Numbered from the stretch's first letter, positions 22,838 through 35,149 are shown. The stretch is DNA of 64,000 nucleotides from Brassica napus (GCF_020379485.1 NC_063438.1:62001-126000); one strand, 5' to 3'. Made by a program: numbers and translations. Notes: generated by a model from the letters alone, not told the origin.

Positions 22838-24527
22838 CTAACGGCGGTCAAGGCACCAGCAGCGGTACTCTGATGTGGAGTTGTGGTACAGCTCTTCCGG
22901 CTTCATCTTCTCTAGATCGCTCTGTTTCCACGAGTTCAATCCATCCCCTTCTTCTTCTTCTTCTTTTTCTGCCTTTCCATGCTCTTGATCCCGCATTCTC
23001 TTGTACAGCCTCATCGCAGCTACACAGTCCTCGTACGGCTCGTGCTTCCCGCATTGTATCTTGTATCTACAAATACAACACAGGTTTGTTTACTTATATT
23101 CCTAAGACTGTAATCGAACTCTACTATTATTACTAGTATTGGTCATATAATTAACTAACTTACCCGAGATATGACCTTGTGAGGTACTTGAGTGATTGGC
23201 TTACAAGATTTGTTTTCATCAATGGCACGTATTTTGCTGTGTCTCTGATGAAAATATACATATATATATAGTATTAGTGAAGAAGAGAGAATTCAAGGAA
23301 AGAAACAAAGGGGGAATTCACCTCAACAAATGGCTAGGATATTGGAGTTTCAAGCACTTCATATCATGCCTAAGGTCATGACCAACAAGAAGAAGCCTCC
23401 CAGCCCCATCATTATGTCCACCGCACAAGATGGCTAAAACTTTTTCTCGTACATCCTGAAGCCGCATACCATTCTTCAAATCTTCTTCGGTCAGTCCAGT
23501 TACCGTGTGTCTGAACATACATACATTAGGCAGGTGAGTGATCATTTGAACAATGTAAACAAACTAGCACAAGGCAGGCAGAGGCAGTACCTGTAATCGG
23601 TGACAGGGAGTTGCGGCTGGACGTGAGTGGAAAAGATGACATGCTCGTCTTCGTCAACCAGGCAAATTGATGCGCAGAGATCAGTTGACCCATCATCACC
23701 ACCACCACCAACCATTTCACAGTCAATTGCGACAGCCTTGAGACGTGTATTTACACCAAGAGTCCTAGTAGGAGTGACCTGAGATGAATAGATGTCAAGT
23801 GCAAAGACTTGAGAGAAAAGCCTTAATAATTTTCATAAGTCAGACACAATCGGTGAGTGAGATATCAAAGGCAGGCAGTGCATTCCACTGTGGAATTTTA
23901 CAGTTATCTAAGTAAGTAGCCAGTCTGATCCTACTTAACCACAAAGAAAGGAATAAAAGGAACTTACAAGAGGAAGAGGTGCAGAGAGGTGACACTTGTT
24001 TTTATGGTCAGCGAGAGCAGTGGCGTCCTCGAAAATTCGAAGACAGAGAGTACAGCCTCGTTCAGAGAAAATGGACTTGCAGTCTCCTTTGAAAAGATGG
24101 TCCGGAACTGAGACAAGGCATTGTTCCAAATGAATATGGAAATCATATGAAAAAAGAAAAAACAAGATGAGGCATGCAATACCGTTAAGGTGTTCCCGAA
24201 CAGATTCGAAGGATTTACAGTGCTTGAAGCAAACCCCACAGCGAGGCTGATGAAGTGAGTGGTGCGATATCTTCATGTGCTCAACAAGGTGCTGGCGTCT
24301 ATTGAACATCTTGAAGCAAGCAACGCATCTGTGCCTGCACGGCTCCAAAATCAAACCTCTCTCTCTCTCTATATATATATATACAAACCCTATCACTAAA
24401 TAAATCCCAAAATTCATCATCATGCGAAACTATTCTCCTCGAGGAATATCACCAGAGAATTCTATGGGCGATTAGAGAGTAAAATCAGAGACGCGAACCT
24501 TATCTTGGCGGTTTTCGGAGGAGACAT
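22838..24527 (-). CDS. C2H2 zinc-finger DEDDh 3'-5' exonuclease, copy 1 (intact)
   Basis: RNase T/REX4-ISG20-type 3'-5' exonuclease with N-terminal zinc fingers, a plant family expected to act on RNA in the nucleus. Seven minus-strand exons, 24499-24527, 24183-24334, 23968-24107, 23591-23778, 23322-23510, 23164-23244 and 22838-23066, join to 335 residues. Fingers: HRCVACFKMFNRRQHLVEHM, then CGVCFKHCKSFESVREHL, then CTLCLRIFEDATALADHKN. The exonuclease domain begins AVAIDCEMVGGG (first catholic acid pair Asp/Glu of DEDD), with LLVGHDLRHDMKCL as the second acidic motif and KHEPYEDCVAAMRLYKRM carrying the last Asp. The C-terminus is acidic then ends SEYRCWCLDRR. The position matches At2g48100. 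All but the last 19 bases of its CDS are repeated at 31071-32742. Confidence 0.88.
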
Positions 24528-26837
24528 CAAGGGAGATACAATGGAAATCAAAGGCGATTCGCCTGTCTGCTGAGTAGAAAGACAATGAAGAGACGGAGGA
24601 GGAGGAAGAAGGGTTTTTTTATAACAGTTATCTTTCTTTATATTGCAACATCACACCTTCCTATATCAAAAAATAACAAACATATTCTTTGGAATTTATA
24701 AATAAACCCCCACTTAAGAATTTGGAACACAACAGCAGAGCCCACTAAATTTAATTTGAAAGTTGGACGTGATCGGACCTGAAAATGAAATAGTGGAAAG
24801 GGGAGTCTGATGCATGGTTCTTCAAGTCTTTCAACATATCCATACGAACCCAAAGAACAGTTTATTGCTAAAACTTATCAATTTCTTGAATACTTGATTG
24901 GGATATTAAACTTTGAGTATTCAAAAATGATCAAGTCATTTCTAATGAAATGGCTAACAGCTCGATAATAGATGTGTTCTGCTCGTAATAATCCAATCAT
25001 TCCCTAGGTAAAAAAAAATAGACATTTCCTTTTCTGGAACTAAATTTTTTTTATGTTATTTGACATATAATAATTTTGATATGCCTATTATGAATATGCA
25101 CCGTGATCAATAAAACTTTTAAATTTTATTAACTAAAGAAATATAACTTTGCACTATAGTTAACTCAACCCCAATCAAGAATCTTCAAAAAAATTCCAAG
25201 AATTCTTGTAATGCCTCCAATTTTTAATCCGCTTTTTTTAAGTTCAGCAATATTGAATCAATCAAATGAACTTCTAATCTACTTTTGGAAGACCTTGAAA
25301 TTTCATATATAAATGTAACTAGTGTATTCCCTTTGTAAAAAAAAAATCGAGAATGCTCATAAACTTTTGTTCCCGGAGTAGACAAACATGGCTTAGCACA
25401 TCTTATTACTACATAATTCTTTGAAGAATTAAACTTGATCTGATTATAGGTATGGTTATTTTGGATATACATACATTTTCACAAAAGAAAATTGTCCAAA
25501 ACTAATTATTGTGAACATTTCCTCACAATAATCATTATTATAATTTGGATGGAGAAAATACCAATTGAATATTCTAATACTCTCCCTTAAGATGTATTGT
25601 TCTTTACATCTTGGACATAATTAGGAGGTGAACTGGGGAATGTTGAAATCACAAGGAGCTTCTGGTTATCTCGGTCAAAAGAGATCATGAATGGACCAGA
25701 GGCGACAATCATATGACCGGTAAAATCATAGTTTCGGCTCTGAGACTAAATGAAGACTCGGTCAGATCCACCACAGTCCCCACCAAATCATAAAGTTAAG
25801 ACAGACAGGTTGTCAAGTCTGGGCTGCACTATCCCGCACGCACCACTGACCTATAAAAACATCACCTATACTTGTCTGTTTCTTCTCTTGGGCTATGACT
25901 AAAATGCTAAGTAATAAGTTCCTCTCAGCATGTAAGGAACCCGAAGAAATGCAAAATGTACAGCTATCAAACGAATCAAGACAATCCTTTCAACTCCTTC
26001 TACAATCATTTGTTTTACGCGTCTTCTATTTGTGTCACTCTGGACAACCTTTTTCCTTGTATTCAAATTCGTGTCTTTGCATCACACCGGGCAAAACATA
26101 ACAATAATCAGCAACACATGATCATTTTCCATTTATTTCATATTTAAACATCTTCTGGTTGTTGTCCTATATATTAAAAAGGACTTATAATTTTATATGT
26201 TCCTTGTGCGGCTTTACATTTATGCGGCAAGAACCAGTGTTATTGCATCTAGAAATCCAAGATTGATTATATACATTTCCTATTGAAAGCATGTGATTGA
26301 TATAGAGTTTATTTATGTTTTAAAATATTAGTGGAAATGAAATGGATTGTTTCAGTAACCATAGAAAACAATATTTCATGCTAATAGCAGGGAAGGAATA
26401 ACAAAGAGAGCATATTCGTGGATAAAAATAAGCTAGCAAAAGCTGATGGAAAGTGACCTAATTAATGCTTGAGAATCGACTATTTTTAATCTTATGTTTA
26501 AGACTTTAACGCGATGATTACTGTGTTTCTGGTATCCCTTGCCTAATGCTGAATTGCTGATCCTCGTCTCTCTACGTTAAATGAAAAACAATTATACAAA
26601 AAACAAGGAAGAAGAAAGAAAGAAAGAAAGAAACAGAGTGGAATCAGAATCCGATCCCTTTCAAGCATCACTCTTCCTTTTTTGAAAAATTTGCCTAAAG
26701 TTTCCACCTTTCCTGTTTTCAACCCAAGAAATTTCTCCTTCGATTTTTTCTCCTCTCTTTGCATGTTGTTTCCCTTTTGAAACACGTTATCAATTATGAT
26801 TTCAACAAAGATAATAATGCACCGATTTTTTAGGCAT
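24528..26837. other. Intergenic between exonuclease and His-rich gene (copy 1)
   Basis: AT-rich. No convincing gene. Short frames at 25895-26150 follow a TATA-like 'cctataaaaac' near 25852 but encode nothing recognisable. A GAAA repeat lies at about 26612-26630. Confidence 0.5.
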
Positions 26838-26845
26838 TATAAAAA
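26838..26845 (+). promoter_or_regulatory. TATA box of the His-rich gene, copy 1
   Basis: TATAAAAA ~90 bp upstream of the start codon, followed by a CT-rich leader. The identical site in copy 2 is at 35053-35060. Confidence 0.6.
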
Positions 26846-26934
26846 CGTCGTTTATGTCACCGTCTTCTCTGCACAGGTCACTCACTCTCTAATTAACTAA
26901 CTCCTCTTACTTTCTAAGCTCTCTGCAATAATCG

Positions 26935-27465
26935 ATGGCAAAGAACTCACAGAGTAGCAGCAAGAACCAGGAGAAGAAGAAAGGAAGCAGAGTGTGTGAG
27001 AAGATCTTCAGAGCAGTGACGAGTCCTGTCCGAACCGTTCGCCGCATTTCCACTAAACCTTCACCGAACCACCACCACCACCACCACCAAGCAGAGGCTG
27101 TCCGCGTGAAGTTCTCTGAGACAGCCAAACCCATAACAAACATCGAGCAGAAGAAGACGCTGATCACTCGAGTAGAGACGACGCTGAAAACAGACGAGAG
27201 GTTCACCGACTATATAAAGATAGCGAAGCTGAAGATAAGGGCACCGACGAGGAATGATGATGTGTCGGATACAAGTGAAAAAGAGACACGTGATCATCAT
27301 CATCACCACCACCACCATGTACCTATCTCTCGTGTATCGAGAGAGAGTAGCAGTGGGAGATCATCAGATCGTTTCTCTGAGTACATAAACAAGGCGAAGA
27401 TGAAGTTCAGGTCATCTTCTACCGTCGCTCGTGCGAACACAACTCACGATTCTTTCAAGTATTGA
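26935..27465 (+). CDS. Basic His-rich protein of unknown function, copy 1
   Basis: Single-exon gene for 176 residues, positionally matching the unknown gene At2g48090. The N-terminus is Ser/Lys-rich (MAKNSQSSSKNQEKKKGSRV), followed by CEKIFRAVTSPVRTVRRIS. Two His runs (six and eight) interrupt the chain. One motif occurs twice: DERFTDYIKIAKLKIR and SDRFSEYINKAKMKFR, both of form D-R-F-[TS]-[DE]-Y-I-x-x-A-K-[LM]-K. Related DRFxxYI..AK motifs occur in several small uncharacterised plant proteins. No signal peptide or membrane segment. An AATAAAG poly-A-type signal lies at about 27610-27616. A second identical copy is at 35150-35680. Function unknown. Confidence 0.8.
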   Translation: MAKNSQSSSKNQEKKKGSRVCEKIFRAVTSPVRTVRRISTKPSPNHHHHHHQAEAVRVKFSETAKPITNIEQKKTLITRVETTLKTDERFTDYIKIAKLKIRAPTRNDDVSDTSEKETRDHHHHHHHHVPISRVSRESSSGRSSDRFSEYINKAKMKFRSSSTVARANTTHDSFKY

Positions 27466-28869
27466 TAAGTTCCGACAACTTTCTATGAATAATCTTGGTC
27501 TTGGCTTGCTCCATATTATAAGATATCGATTGTGAAATATGTTATGATTTGAAAATTCTGTTATGGGTGTATGGGATCCCATTGTACCCAATATTGTAAT
27601 ACTTGATGAAAATAAAGGTTTGTTGTTGCTTGCTACTCACTCATTTAATAGTTTTGGTATTGGACCTTGAAAAACGTACAAATATCATATGGGCTCTGAG
27701 TAGACTTTTACTGGTTATATGAAGAGTGCTTACATAAGGCCCATCAAATATGATCCCCCTAAGACTTATTACTTTATTATTAGTGCACCTCCTAAGCACT
27801 CTACCAAACCCGGCCTGATTACTTTGTTGATATGGTTTTTTTCTAATCACTAATATAAACAACAAAATACAATTGAAAAGCTTCGAATAACGAGATGACA
27901 TGCACGATCGTTAAATCCTTCATAAAGTAATGCTGTGAATGGGCTGTTATGAAGCTTTTGTGTCGTAAGTAACATGACCTCTTAAGTTCTACAGATTATT
28001 CAATTTCAAACGACAACTGTTTTTTAATCTGTTCAATTTAATGCAAACGGCATGCTATCATTCGAGTTCTCTTAACCAAAAATGTCAGATTGTGTTGAGA
28101 TTTCGTTTTCTTATTTTACTCATATACTCATATCATTGCTTTTACACAAACTAAACGAGAACAACTTATGAACCTTATTTAATTATATACATCACGATTT
28201 TTTTTTAAAAAATTCTTATACAGCTATGAGTTCTTATGTTTAAAATGATTAACATGATTCCATTTATTTTATTTTACTTTATTTCAGTAATTTTTTTTAA
28301 AAAATATTTTCAATTTGCACTCTGATAGCTAATTTTTTAGTAAAAACTTATCTATATGGTATGAAGTCATTTTATCGGTTTTTCATTATATATCGACAGT
28401 AAATTAAGAAGATATATTTATATAGTTGCTAATCACTTAAGGTTAAAGAAACTGAAAACAGCGTTCTAAAAATTTTAAACTTATAAATACACGGAAATCA
28501 ATCTATTTTGTGTACATGGATGTATTCGAAAACCTACTTTGAATGAAAACTTTTCAAAATATAATTATAAAAGTTTGAAAATACTAATTTGTTGTTTAAT
28601 TCATAGTAAAACGGAGAGAGTCCCTTTTCGACGATCAAGAGTCAAGTTTGACCCCAGATGCATAATATGTACTGTTCGTACTATAGAAAATATTATTCTT
28701 AATAACACCATTTTGATCAAATTACAAGAAAATACATTCACAAATATTTGTCAACTACATCTTGACGTTACCAAACTGGCTTATATATAACTTATTATAA
28801 TATTTTTTTAAAAAAAAAATCGAAGACGCCAACTTTTAGGCTAGTTATAATTTTGTATAGCAGGTCGAA
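27466..28869. other. 3' flank of the His-rich gene (copy 1)
   Basis: Very AT-rich, no gene recognised. The short open stretch at 28539-28790 resembles no known protein. Confidence 0.5.
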
Positions 28870-28939
28870 TGTTTTAATTTTGCGTTTCACTGTTTCACTG
28901 TTTCAGCATGTGTAGTTGTGGTACAGCTCTTCCGGCTTC
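28870..28939. other. Templated filler at left junction of the PIEZO fragment
   Basis: 70 bp joining the end of the first 6-kb block to the PIEZO fragment. 28876-28895 repeats 37101-37120, the sequence just beyond the end of copy 2. 28896-28903 repeats the preceding eight bases. 28914-28939 repeats 22879-22904, in the last exonuclease exon. This patchwork of local copies is typical of error-prone end joining or template switching. Confidence 0.85.
28905..28933 (+). repeat. 29-bp direct repeat, left
   Basis: Identical to 31044-31072. The pair brackets the PIEZO fragment. Its last 20 bases derive from the exonuclease gene's final exon. Confidence 0.9.
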
Positions 28940-31044
28940 GAGTTTTAGTTTAAAAATGAGAAGTTGGCATAAAACGTTACTGTATTAAGTGGGACAAATT
29001 TGATTTATGAAAAAGCCTCTGAAAGGCTGAAACTCATTGGTTTTCAGTATTACAAAGTTTTTGTGATTGGTTTCTTTGCTAGCATGAACTGTTGGACTAC
29101 AGCTAGTTCACACATTCTATTGGACGTTCTCTTGACTGGTCTATACAAGAGTAGACTTGTAAATGTATAATAGTTACGCTTTGCCTTATGTGTAAATTTC
29201 TTCCGAATTTCCAGGGCTGGTGTAAGGCACACCAATGTTTTACTGAGGGGAGCTGTGTTTAAGACTTTCAGTATCAATTTCTTCACATATGGTTTTCCGG
29301 TATATACTTGTATCCTGGTATCAACGTGTATGTGTAAGCTCAAGCAACGTATTGTGTCAAAAAAACTCACTCTTTTATTTTATTACTTGCTTCCATGATT
29401 GCCAGGTTTCTCTGTTTGCTCTTTCGTTCTGGAGTTTTCATTTTGCGAGCTTGTGTGCGTTTGGCCTCCTTGCATATGTTGGTTACATTATCTATGCCTT
29501 CCCGTCCTTGTTCCGCTTGCACAGATTAAATGGCCTTCTTCTTGTATTTATACTCTTCTGGGCTGTCAGTACGTACATATTCAATGTGGCATTTTCCTTT
29601 CTGAACACTAAGGTTGGAAAGGTAATACTTCGCTATCCGCTATGTGTAAATTTCATGTATTTTGAAAGAACACTAATGTTGGAAGGGTAATGTCTTCCCA
29701 TATAATATGTAGGACATGAAAATTTGGGAGATGGTGGGCCTTTGGCATTACACTATACCTGGATTCTTTTTGCTTGCACAATTTGGTTTGGGGATGTTGG
29801 TTGCATTGGGTAATCTTGTGAACAACTCTGTTTTTCTCTACCTGTCTGAAGAGAGCTCCAGATCCTCCAATGATAGTTCTTATGCTGAAGGTAATAGCCT
29901 CACATATGCTTTCTGCAAAACAAGTTATCTGGTGTTTTCCAACTTTTAGGCTTGTCAGGACCTCTAAAATTGACAAAATAATTTGGTGGGTGTACTTGTT
30001 TATCGCGATCAACTATCATCTTTTCTGCATCATGTGTTCTGAAATCCGAGACATATTAAGAGTCACCGCTCTATCCATGATATGTTTTGAAGAAATTTTG
30101 ATATATAGTAATCATTGAAAATGTTTATATGTTCTGTGATTTTGAAGGTGCAAAGCGTAAGACTATTAATTTCTTTGGTAAAGGCTTTGTTTATTTCACG
30201 CTTATTCTAGTCTTCTGCTTTATATTCAATTTGAGAACTGCTCTTAACGGCTGAGATTATCACCACAGCAGATGAGGAAACAAAGGTGTTGGTTGTCGCC
30301 ACCATTGCTTGGGGATTGCGGAAATGTTCACGGGCTATTATGCTCGCACTGATTTTCCTCATTGCCATGAAACCTGGGTTTGTCCATGCAGTGTATGGTA
30401 TGTTTGTTCCCCTCCTATTCTCTTCTTTTTTCTTTTTTTTTCAATAATGATTCATAAATATGGATGTTTCCTGATGGACGTATCTTTCAGTGATATTCTT
30501 CCTTATTTATCTGTTGAGCCACAACATCAACAGAAAGATACGCAAGTCACTGATTCTTCTATGCGAAGTTCATTTTGCACTTCTCTACATTCTTGAGATC
30601 GATCTTATGTCGAACTCCTTAAAGCGGCAAGGCTCTGTGAGCAGAGAAATACTGTTTCAGTTAGGTACACTTCTCTTTCTGTATTTTCAAGTTATAGGCT
30701 AGATTCACATATCATCAGTTTCCTTTCGAATATAGCTGCTAGGTGATCTTAGATTAAAGAGTAAGGAAGAGTTCTGACTGATAACTCTTGTGTATGAGTT
30801 ATTGCAGGTCTCCTTAGGTCTGAAAGCTCTTGGGACTTCTTGGAGATAGCCTTGCTTGCTTGCTTCTGTGCCATCCATAATCATGGCTTTGAGGTGCTAT
30901 TTTCCTTCTCAGCAATTGTACGACATACACCAAGCCCTCCTATTGGATTTAGCATATTGAAAGCTGGTCTCAACAAATCAGTTCTCTTGTCCGTCTACTC
31001 ATCTCCATCTTCAAGTTATTGCCAGGATAATACTACTTATGGTA
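28940..31044 (+). pseudogene. PIEZO gene fragment, six exons with introns
   Basis: 2105 bp corresponding to 49264-51368 at a constant offset of 20324, introns included, with no difference seen. It holds the counterparts of six internal PIEZO exons: the ones starting near 49539, 49730, 50037, 50597, 50816 and 51132. Decoded pieces include SLFALSFWSFHFASLCAFGL and KIWEMVGLWHYTIPGFFLLA. It ends three bases into the splice donor after the last exon. Since introns are kept, it was copied as DNA and not from mRNA. It has no start codon exon, promoter or C-terminal pore, so it cannot encode a channel. It lies in PIEZO sense orientation, hence antisense to exonuclease copy 2. Confidence 0.95.
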
Positions 31045-32742
31045 GCATGTGTAGTTGTGGTACAGCTCTTCCAGCAGCGGTACTCTGATGTGGAGTTGTG
31101 GTACAGCTCTTCCGGCTTCATCTTCTCTAGATCGCTCTGTTTCCACGAGTTCAATCCATCCCCTTCTTCTTCTTCTTCTTTTTCTGCCTTTCCATGCTCT
31201 TGATCCCGCATTCTCTTGTACAGCCTCATCGCAGCTACACAGTCCTCGTACGGCTCGTGCTTCCCGCATTGTATCTTGTATCTACAAATACAACACAGGT
31301 TTGTTTACTTATATTCCTAAGACTGTAATCGAACTCTACTATTATTACTAGTATTGGTCATATAATTAACTAACTTACCCGAGATATGACCTTGTGAGGT
31401 ACTTGAGTGATTGGCTTACAAGATTTGTTTTCATCAATGGCACGTATTTTGCTGTGTCTCTGATGAAAATATACATATATATATAGTATTAGTGAAGAAG
31501 AGAGAATTCAAGGAAAGAAACAAAGGGGGAATTCACCTCAACAAATGGCTAGGATATTGGAGTTTCAAGCACTTCATATCATGCCTAAGGTCATGACCAA
31601 CAAGAAGAAGCCTCCCAGCCCCATCATTATGTCCACCGCACAAGATGGCTAAAACTTTTTCTCGTACATCCTGAAGCCGCATACCATTCTTCAAATCTTC
31701 TTCGGTCAGTCCAGTTACCGTGTGTCTGAACATACATACATTAGGCAGGTGAGTGATCATTTGAACAATGTAAACAAACTAGCACAAGGCAGGCAGAGGC
31801 AGTACCTGTAATCGGTGACAGGGAGTTGCGGCTGGACGTGAGTGGAAAAGATGACATGCTCGTCTTCGTCAACCAGGCAAATTGATGCGCAGAGATCAGT
31901 TGACCCATCATCACCACCACCACCAACCATTTCACAGTCAATTGCGACAGCCTTGAGACGTGTATTTACACCAAGAGTCCTAGTAGGAGTGACCTGAGAT
32001 GAATAGATGTCAAGTGCAAAGACTTGAGAGAAAAGCCTTAATAATTTTCATAAGTCAGACACAATCGGTGAGTGAGATATCAAAGGCAGGCAGTGCATTC
32101 CACTGTGGAATTTTACAGTTATCTAAGTAAGTAGCCAGTCTGATCCTACTTAACCACAAAGAAAGGAATAAAAGGAACTTACAAGAGGAAGAGGTGCAGA
32201 GAGGTGACACTTGTTTTTATGGTCAGCGAGAGCAGTGGCGTCCTCGAAAATTCGAAGACAGAGAGTACAGCCTCGTTCAGAGAAAATGGACTTGCAGTCT
32301 CCTTTGAAAAGATGGTCCGGAACTGAGACAAGGCATTGTTCCAAATGAATATGGAAATCATATGAAAAAAGAAAAAACAAGATGAGGCATGCAATACCGT
32401 TAAGGTGTTCCCGAACAGATTCGAAGGATTTACAGTGCTTGAAGCAAACCCCACAGCGAGGCTGATGAAGTGAGTGGTGCGATATCTTCATGTGCTCAAC
32501 AAGGTGCTGGCGTCTATTGAACATCTTGAAGCAAGCAACGCATCTGTGCCTGCACGGCTCCAAAATCAAACCTCTCTCTCTCTCTATATATATATATACA
32601 AACCCTATCACTAAATAAATCCCAAAATTCATCATCATGCGAAACTATTCTCCTCGAGGAATATCACCAGAGAATTCTATGGGCGATTAGAGAGTAAAAT
32701 CAGAGACGCGAACCTTATCTTGGCGGTTTTCGGAGGAGACAT
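31011..32742 (-). CDS. Zinc-finger DEDDh exonuclease, copy 2 with altered C-terminus
   Basis: Same seven-exon gene as at 22838-24527, shifted by 8215: exons 32714-32742, 32398-32549, 32183-32322, 31806-31993, 31537-31725, 31379-31459 and 31011-31281. All finger and catalytic motifs are kept. The duplication edge at 31071 removes the normal last five residues (CLDRR) and the 3' UTR. Reading continues through the 29-bp repeat into antisense PIEZO sequence, adding KSCTTTTHATISSIILAIT before a stop at 31011, for 349 residues in all. The normal poly-A signal region is also lost, so the transcript must end inside the PIEZO fragment. The catalytic domain is probably unaffected. Confidence 0.85.
31044..31072 (+). 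repeat. 29-bp direct repeat, right
   Basis: Identical to 28905-28933; joins the PIEZO fragment to the second 6-kb block. Two bases of it overlap the first bases of the block. Confidence 0.9.
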
Positions 32743-35149
32743 CAAGGGAGATACAATGGAAATCAAAGGCGATTCGCCTGTCTGCTGAGTAGAAAGACAA
32801 TGAAGAGACGGAGGAGGAGGAAGAAGGGTTTTTTTATAACAGTTATCTTTCTTTATATTGCAACATCACACCTTCCTATATCAAAAAATAACAAACATAT
32901 TCTTTGGAATTTATAAATAAACCCCCACTTAAGAATTTGGAACACAACAGCAGAGCCCACTAAATTTAATTTGAAAGTTGGACGTGATCGGACCTGAAAA
33001 TGAAATAGTGGAAAGGGGAGTCTGATGCATGGTTCTTCAAGTCTTTCAACATATCCATACGAACCCAAAGAACAGTTTATTGCTAAAACTTATCAATTTC
33101 TTGAATACTTGATTGGGATATTAAACTTTGAGTATTCAAAAATGATCAAGTCATTTCTAATGAAATGGCTAACAGCTCGATAATAGATGTGTTCTGCTCG
33201 TAATAATCCAATCATTCCCTAGGTAAAAAAAAATAGACATTTCCTTTTCTGGAACTAAATTTTTTTTATGTTATTTGACATATAATAATTTTGATATGCC
33301 TATTATGAATATGCACCGTGATCAATAAAACTTTTAAATTTTATTAACTAAAGAAATATAACTTTGCACTATAGTTAACTCAACCCCAATCAAGAATCTT
33401 CAAAAAAATTCCAAGAATTCTTGTAATGCCTCCAATTTTTAATCCGCTTTTTTTAAGTTCAGCAATATTGAATCAATCAAATGAACTTCTAATCTACTTT
33501 TGGAAGACCTTGAAATTTCATATATAAATGTAACTAGTGTATTCCCTTTGTAAAAAAAAAATCGAGAATGCTCATAAACTTTTGTTCCCGGAGTAGACAA
33601 ACATGGCTTAGCACATCTTATTACTACATAATTCTTTGAAGAATTAAACTTGATCTGATTATAGGTATGGTTATTTTGGATATACATACATTTTCACAAA
33701 AGAAAATTGTCCAAAACTAATTATTGTGAACATTTCCTCACAATAATCATTATTATAATTTGGATGGAGAAAATACCAATTGAATATTCTAATACTCTCC
33801 CTTAAGATGTATTGTTCTTTACATCTTGGACATAATTAGGAGGTGAACTGGGGAATGTTGAAATCACAAGGAGCTTCTGGTTATCTCGGTCAAAAGAGAT
33901 CATGAATGGACCAGAGGCGACAATCATATGACCGGTAAAATCATAGTTTCGGCTCTGAGACTAAATGAAGACTCGGTCAGATCCACCACAGTCCCCACCA
34001 AATCATAAAGTTAAGACAGACAGGTTGTCAAGTCTGGGCTGCACTATCCCGCACGCACCACTGACCTATAAAAACATCACCTATACTTGTCTGTTTCTTC
34101 TCTTGGGCTATGACTAAAATGCTAAGTAATAAGTTCCTCTCAGCATGTAAGGAACCCGAAGAAATGCAAAATGTACAGCTATCAAACGAATCAAGACAAT
34201 CCTTTCAACTCCTTCTACAATCATTTGTTTTACGCGTCTTCTATTTGTGTCACTCTGGACAACCTTTTTCCTTGTATTCAAATTCGTGTCTTTGCATCAC
34301 ACCGGGCAAAACATAACAATAATCAGCAACACATGATCATTTTCCATTTATTTCATATTTAAACATCTTCTGGTTGTTGTCCTATATATTAAAAAGGACT
34401 TATAATTTTATATGTTCCTTGTGCGGCTTTACATTTATGCGGCAAGAACCAGTGTTATTGCATCTAGAAATCCAAGATTGATTATATACATTTCCTATTG
34501 AAAGCATGTGATTGATATAGAGTTTATTTATGTTTTAAAATATTAGTGGAAATGAAATGGATTGTTTCAGTAACCATAGAAAACAATATTTCATGCTAAT
34601 AGCAGGGAAGGAATAACAAAGAGAGCATATTCGTGGATAAAAATAAGCTAGCAAAAGCTGATGGAAAGTGACCTAATTAATGCTTGAGAATCGACTATTT
34701 TTAATCTTATGTTTAAGACTTTAACGCGATGATTACTGTGTTTCTGGTATCCCTTGCCTAATGCTGAATTGCTGATCCTCGTCTCTCTACGTTAAATGAA
34801 AAACAATTATACAAAAAACAAGGAAGAAGAAAGAAAGAAAGAAAGAAACAGAGTGGAATCAGAATCCGATCCCTTTCAAGCATCACTCTTCCTTTTTTGA
34901 AAAATTTGCCTAAAGTTTCCACCTTTCCTGTTTTCAACCCAAGAAATTTCTCCTTCGATTTTTTCTCCTCTCTTTGCATGTTGTTTCCCTTTTGAAACAC
35001 GTTATCAATTATGATTTCAACAAAGATAATAATGCACCGATTTTTTAGGCATTATAAAAACGTCGTTTATGTCACCGTCTTCTCTGCACAGGTCACTCAC
35101 TCTCTAATTAACTAACTCCTCTTACTTTCTAAGCTCTCTGCAATAATCG
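32743..35149. other. Intergenic between exonuclease and His-rich gene (copy 2)
   Basis: Identical to 24528-26934; no gene recognised. The TATA box is at 35053-35060. Confidence 0.5.

Larger units (their letters stand above)
22856..28869. repeat. 6.0-kb duplicated segment, copy 1
   Basis: 6014 bp corresponding to 31071-37084 at a constant offset of 8215, with no difference found in the parts compared, including non-coding DNA. The left edge is five codons from the end of the exonuclease gene. The right edge follows 'caggtcgaa'. It contains the exonuclease gene, ~2.4 kb of intergenic DNA and the His-rich gene. Confidence 0.97.

Noticed and set aside
22848..23054. Arg-rich frame in the last exonuclease exon
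   Set aside because: Alternate frame of the acidic Lys/Glu-rich C-terminus; the spliced frame is the conserved one.
25575..25640. 'ctcccttaagatg' reminiscent of sequence near copia LTRs
   Set aside because: No LTR pair, primer-binding site or gag/pol coding sequence was found.
25895..26147. Two short overlapping frames behind a TATA-like site
   Set aside because: The products resemble no known protein and composition looks non-coding.
26907..27318. Minus-strand frames with Trp/Val runs opposite the His-rich gene
   Set aside because: These are reverse-complement shadows of the His codon runs.
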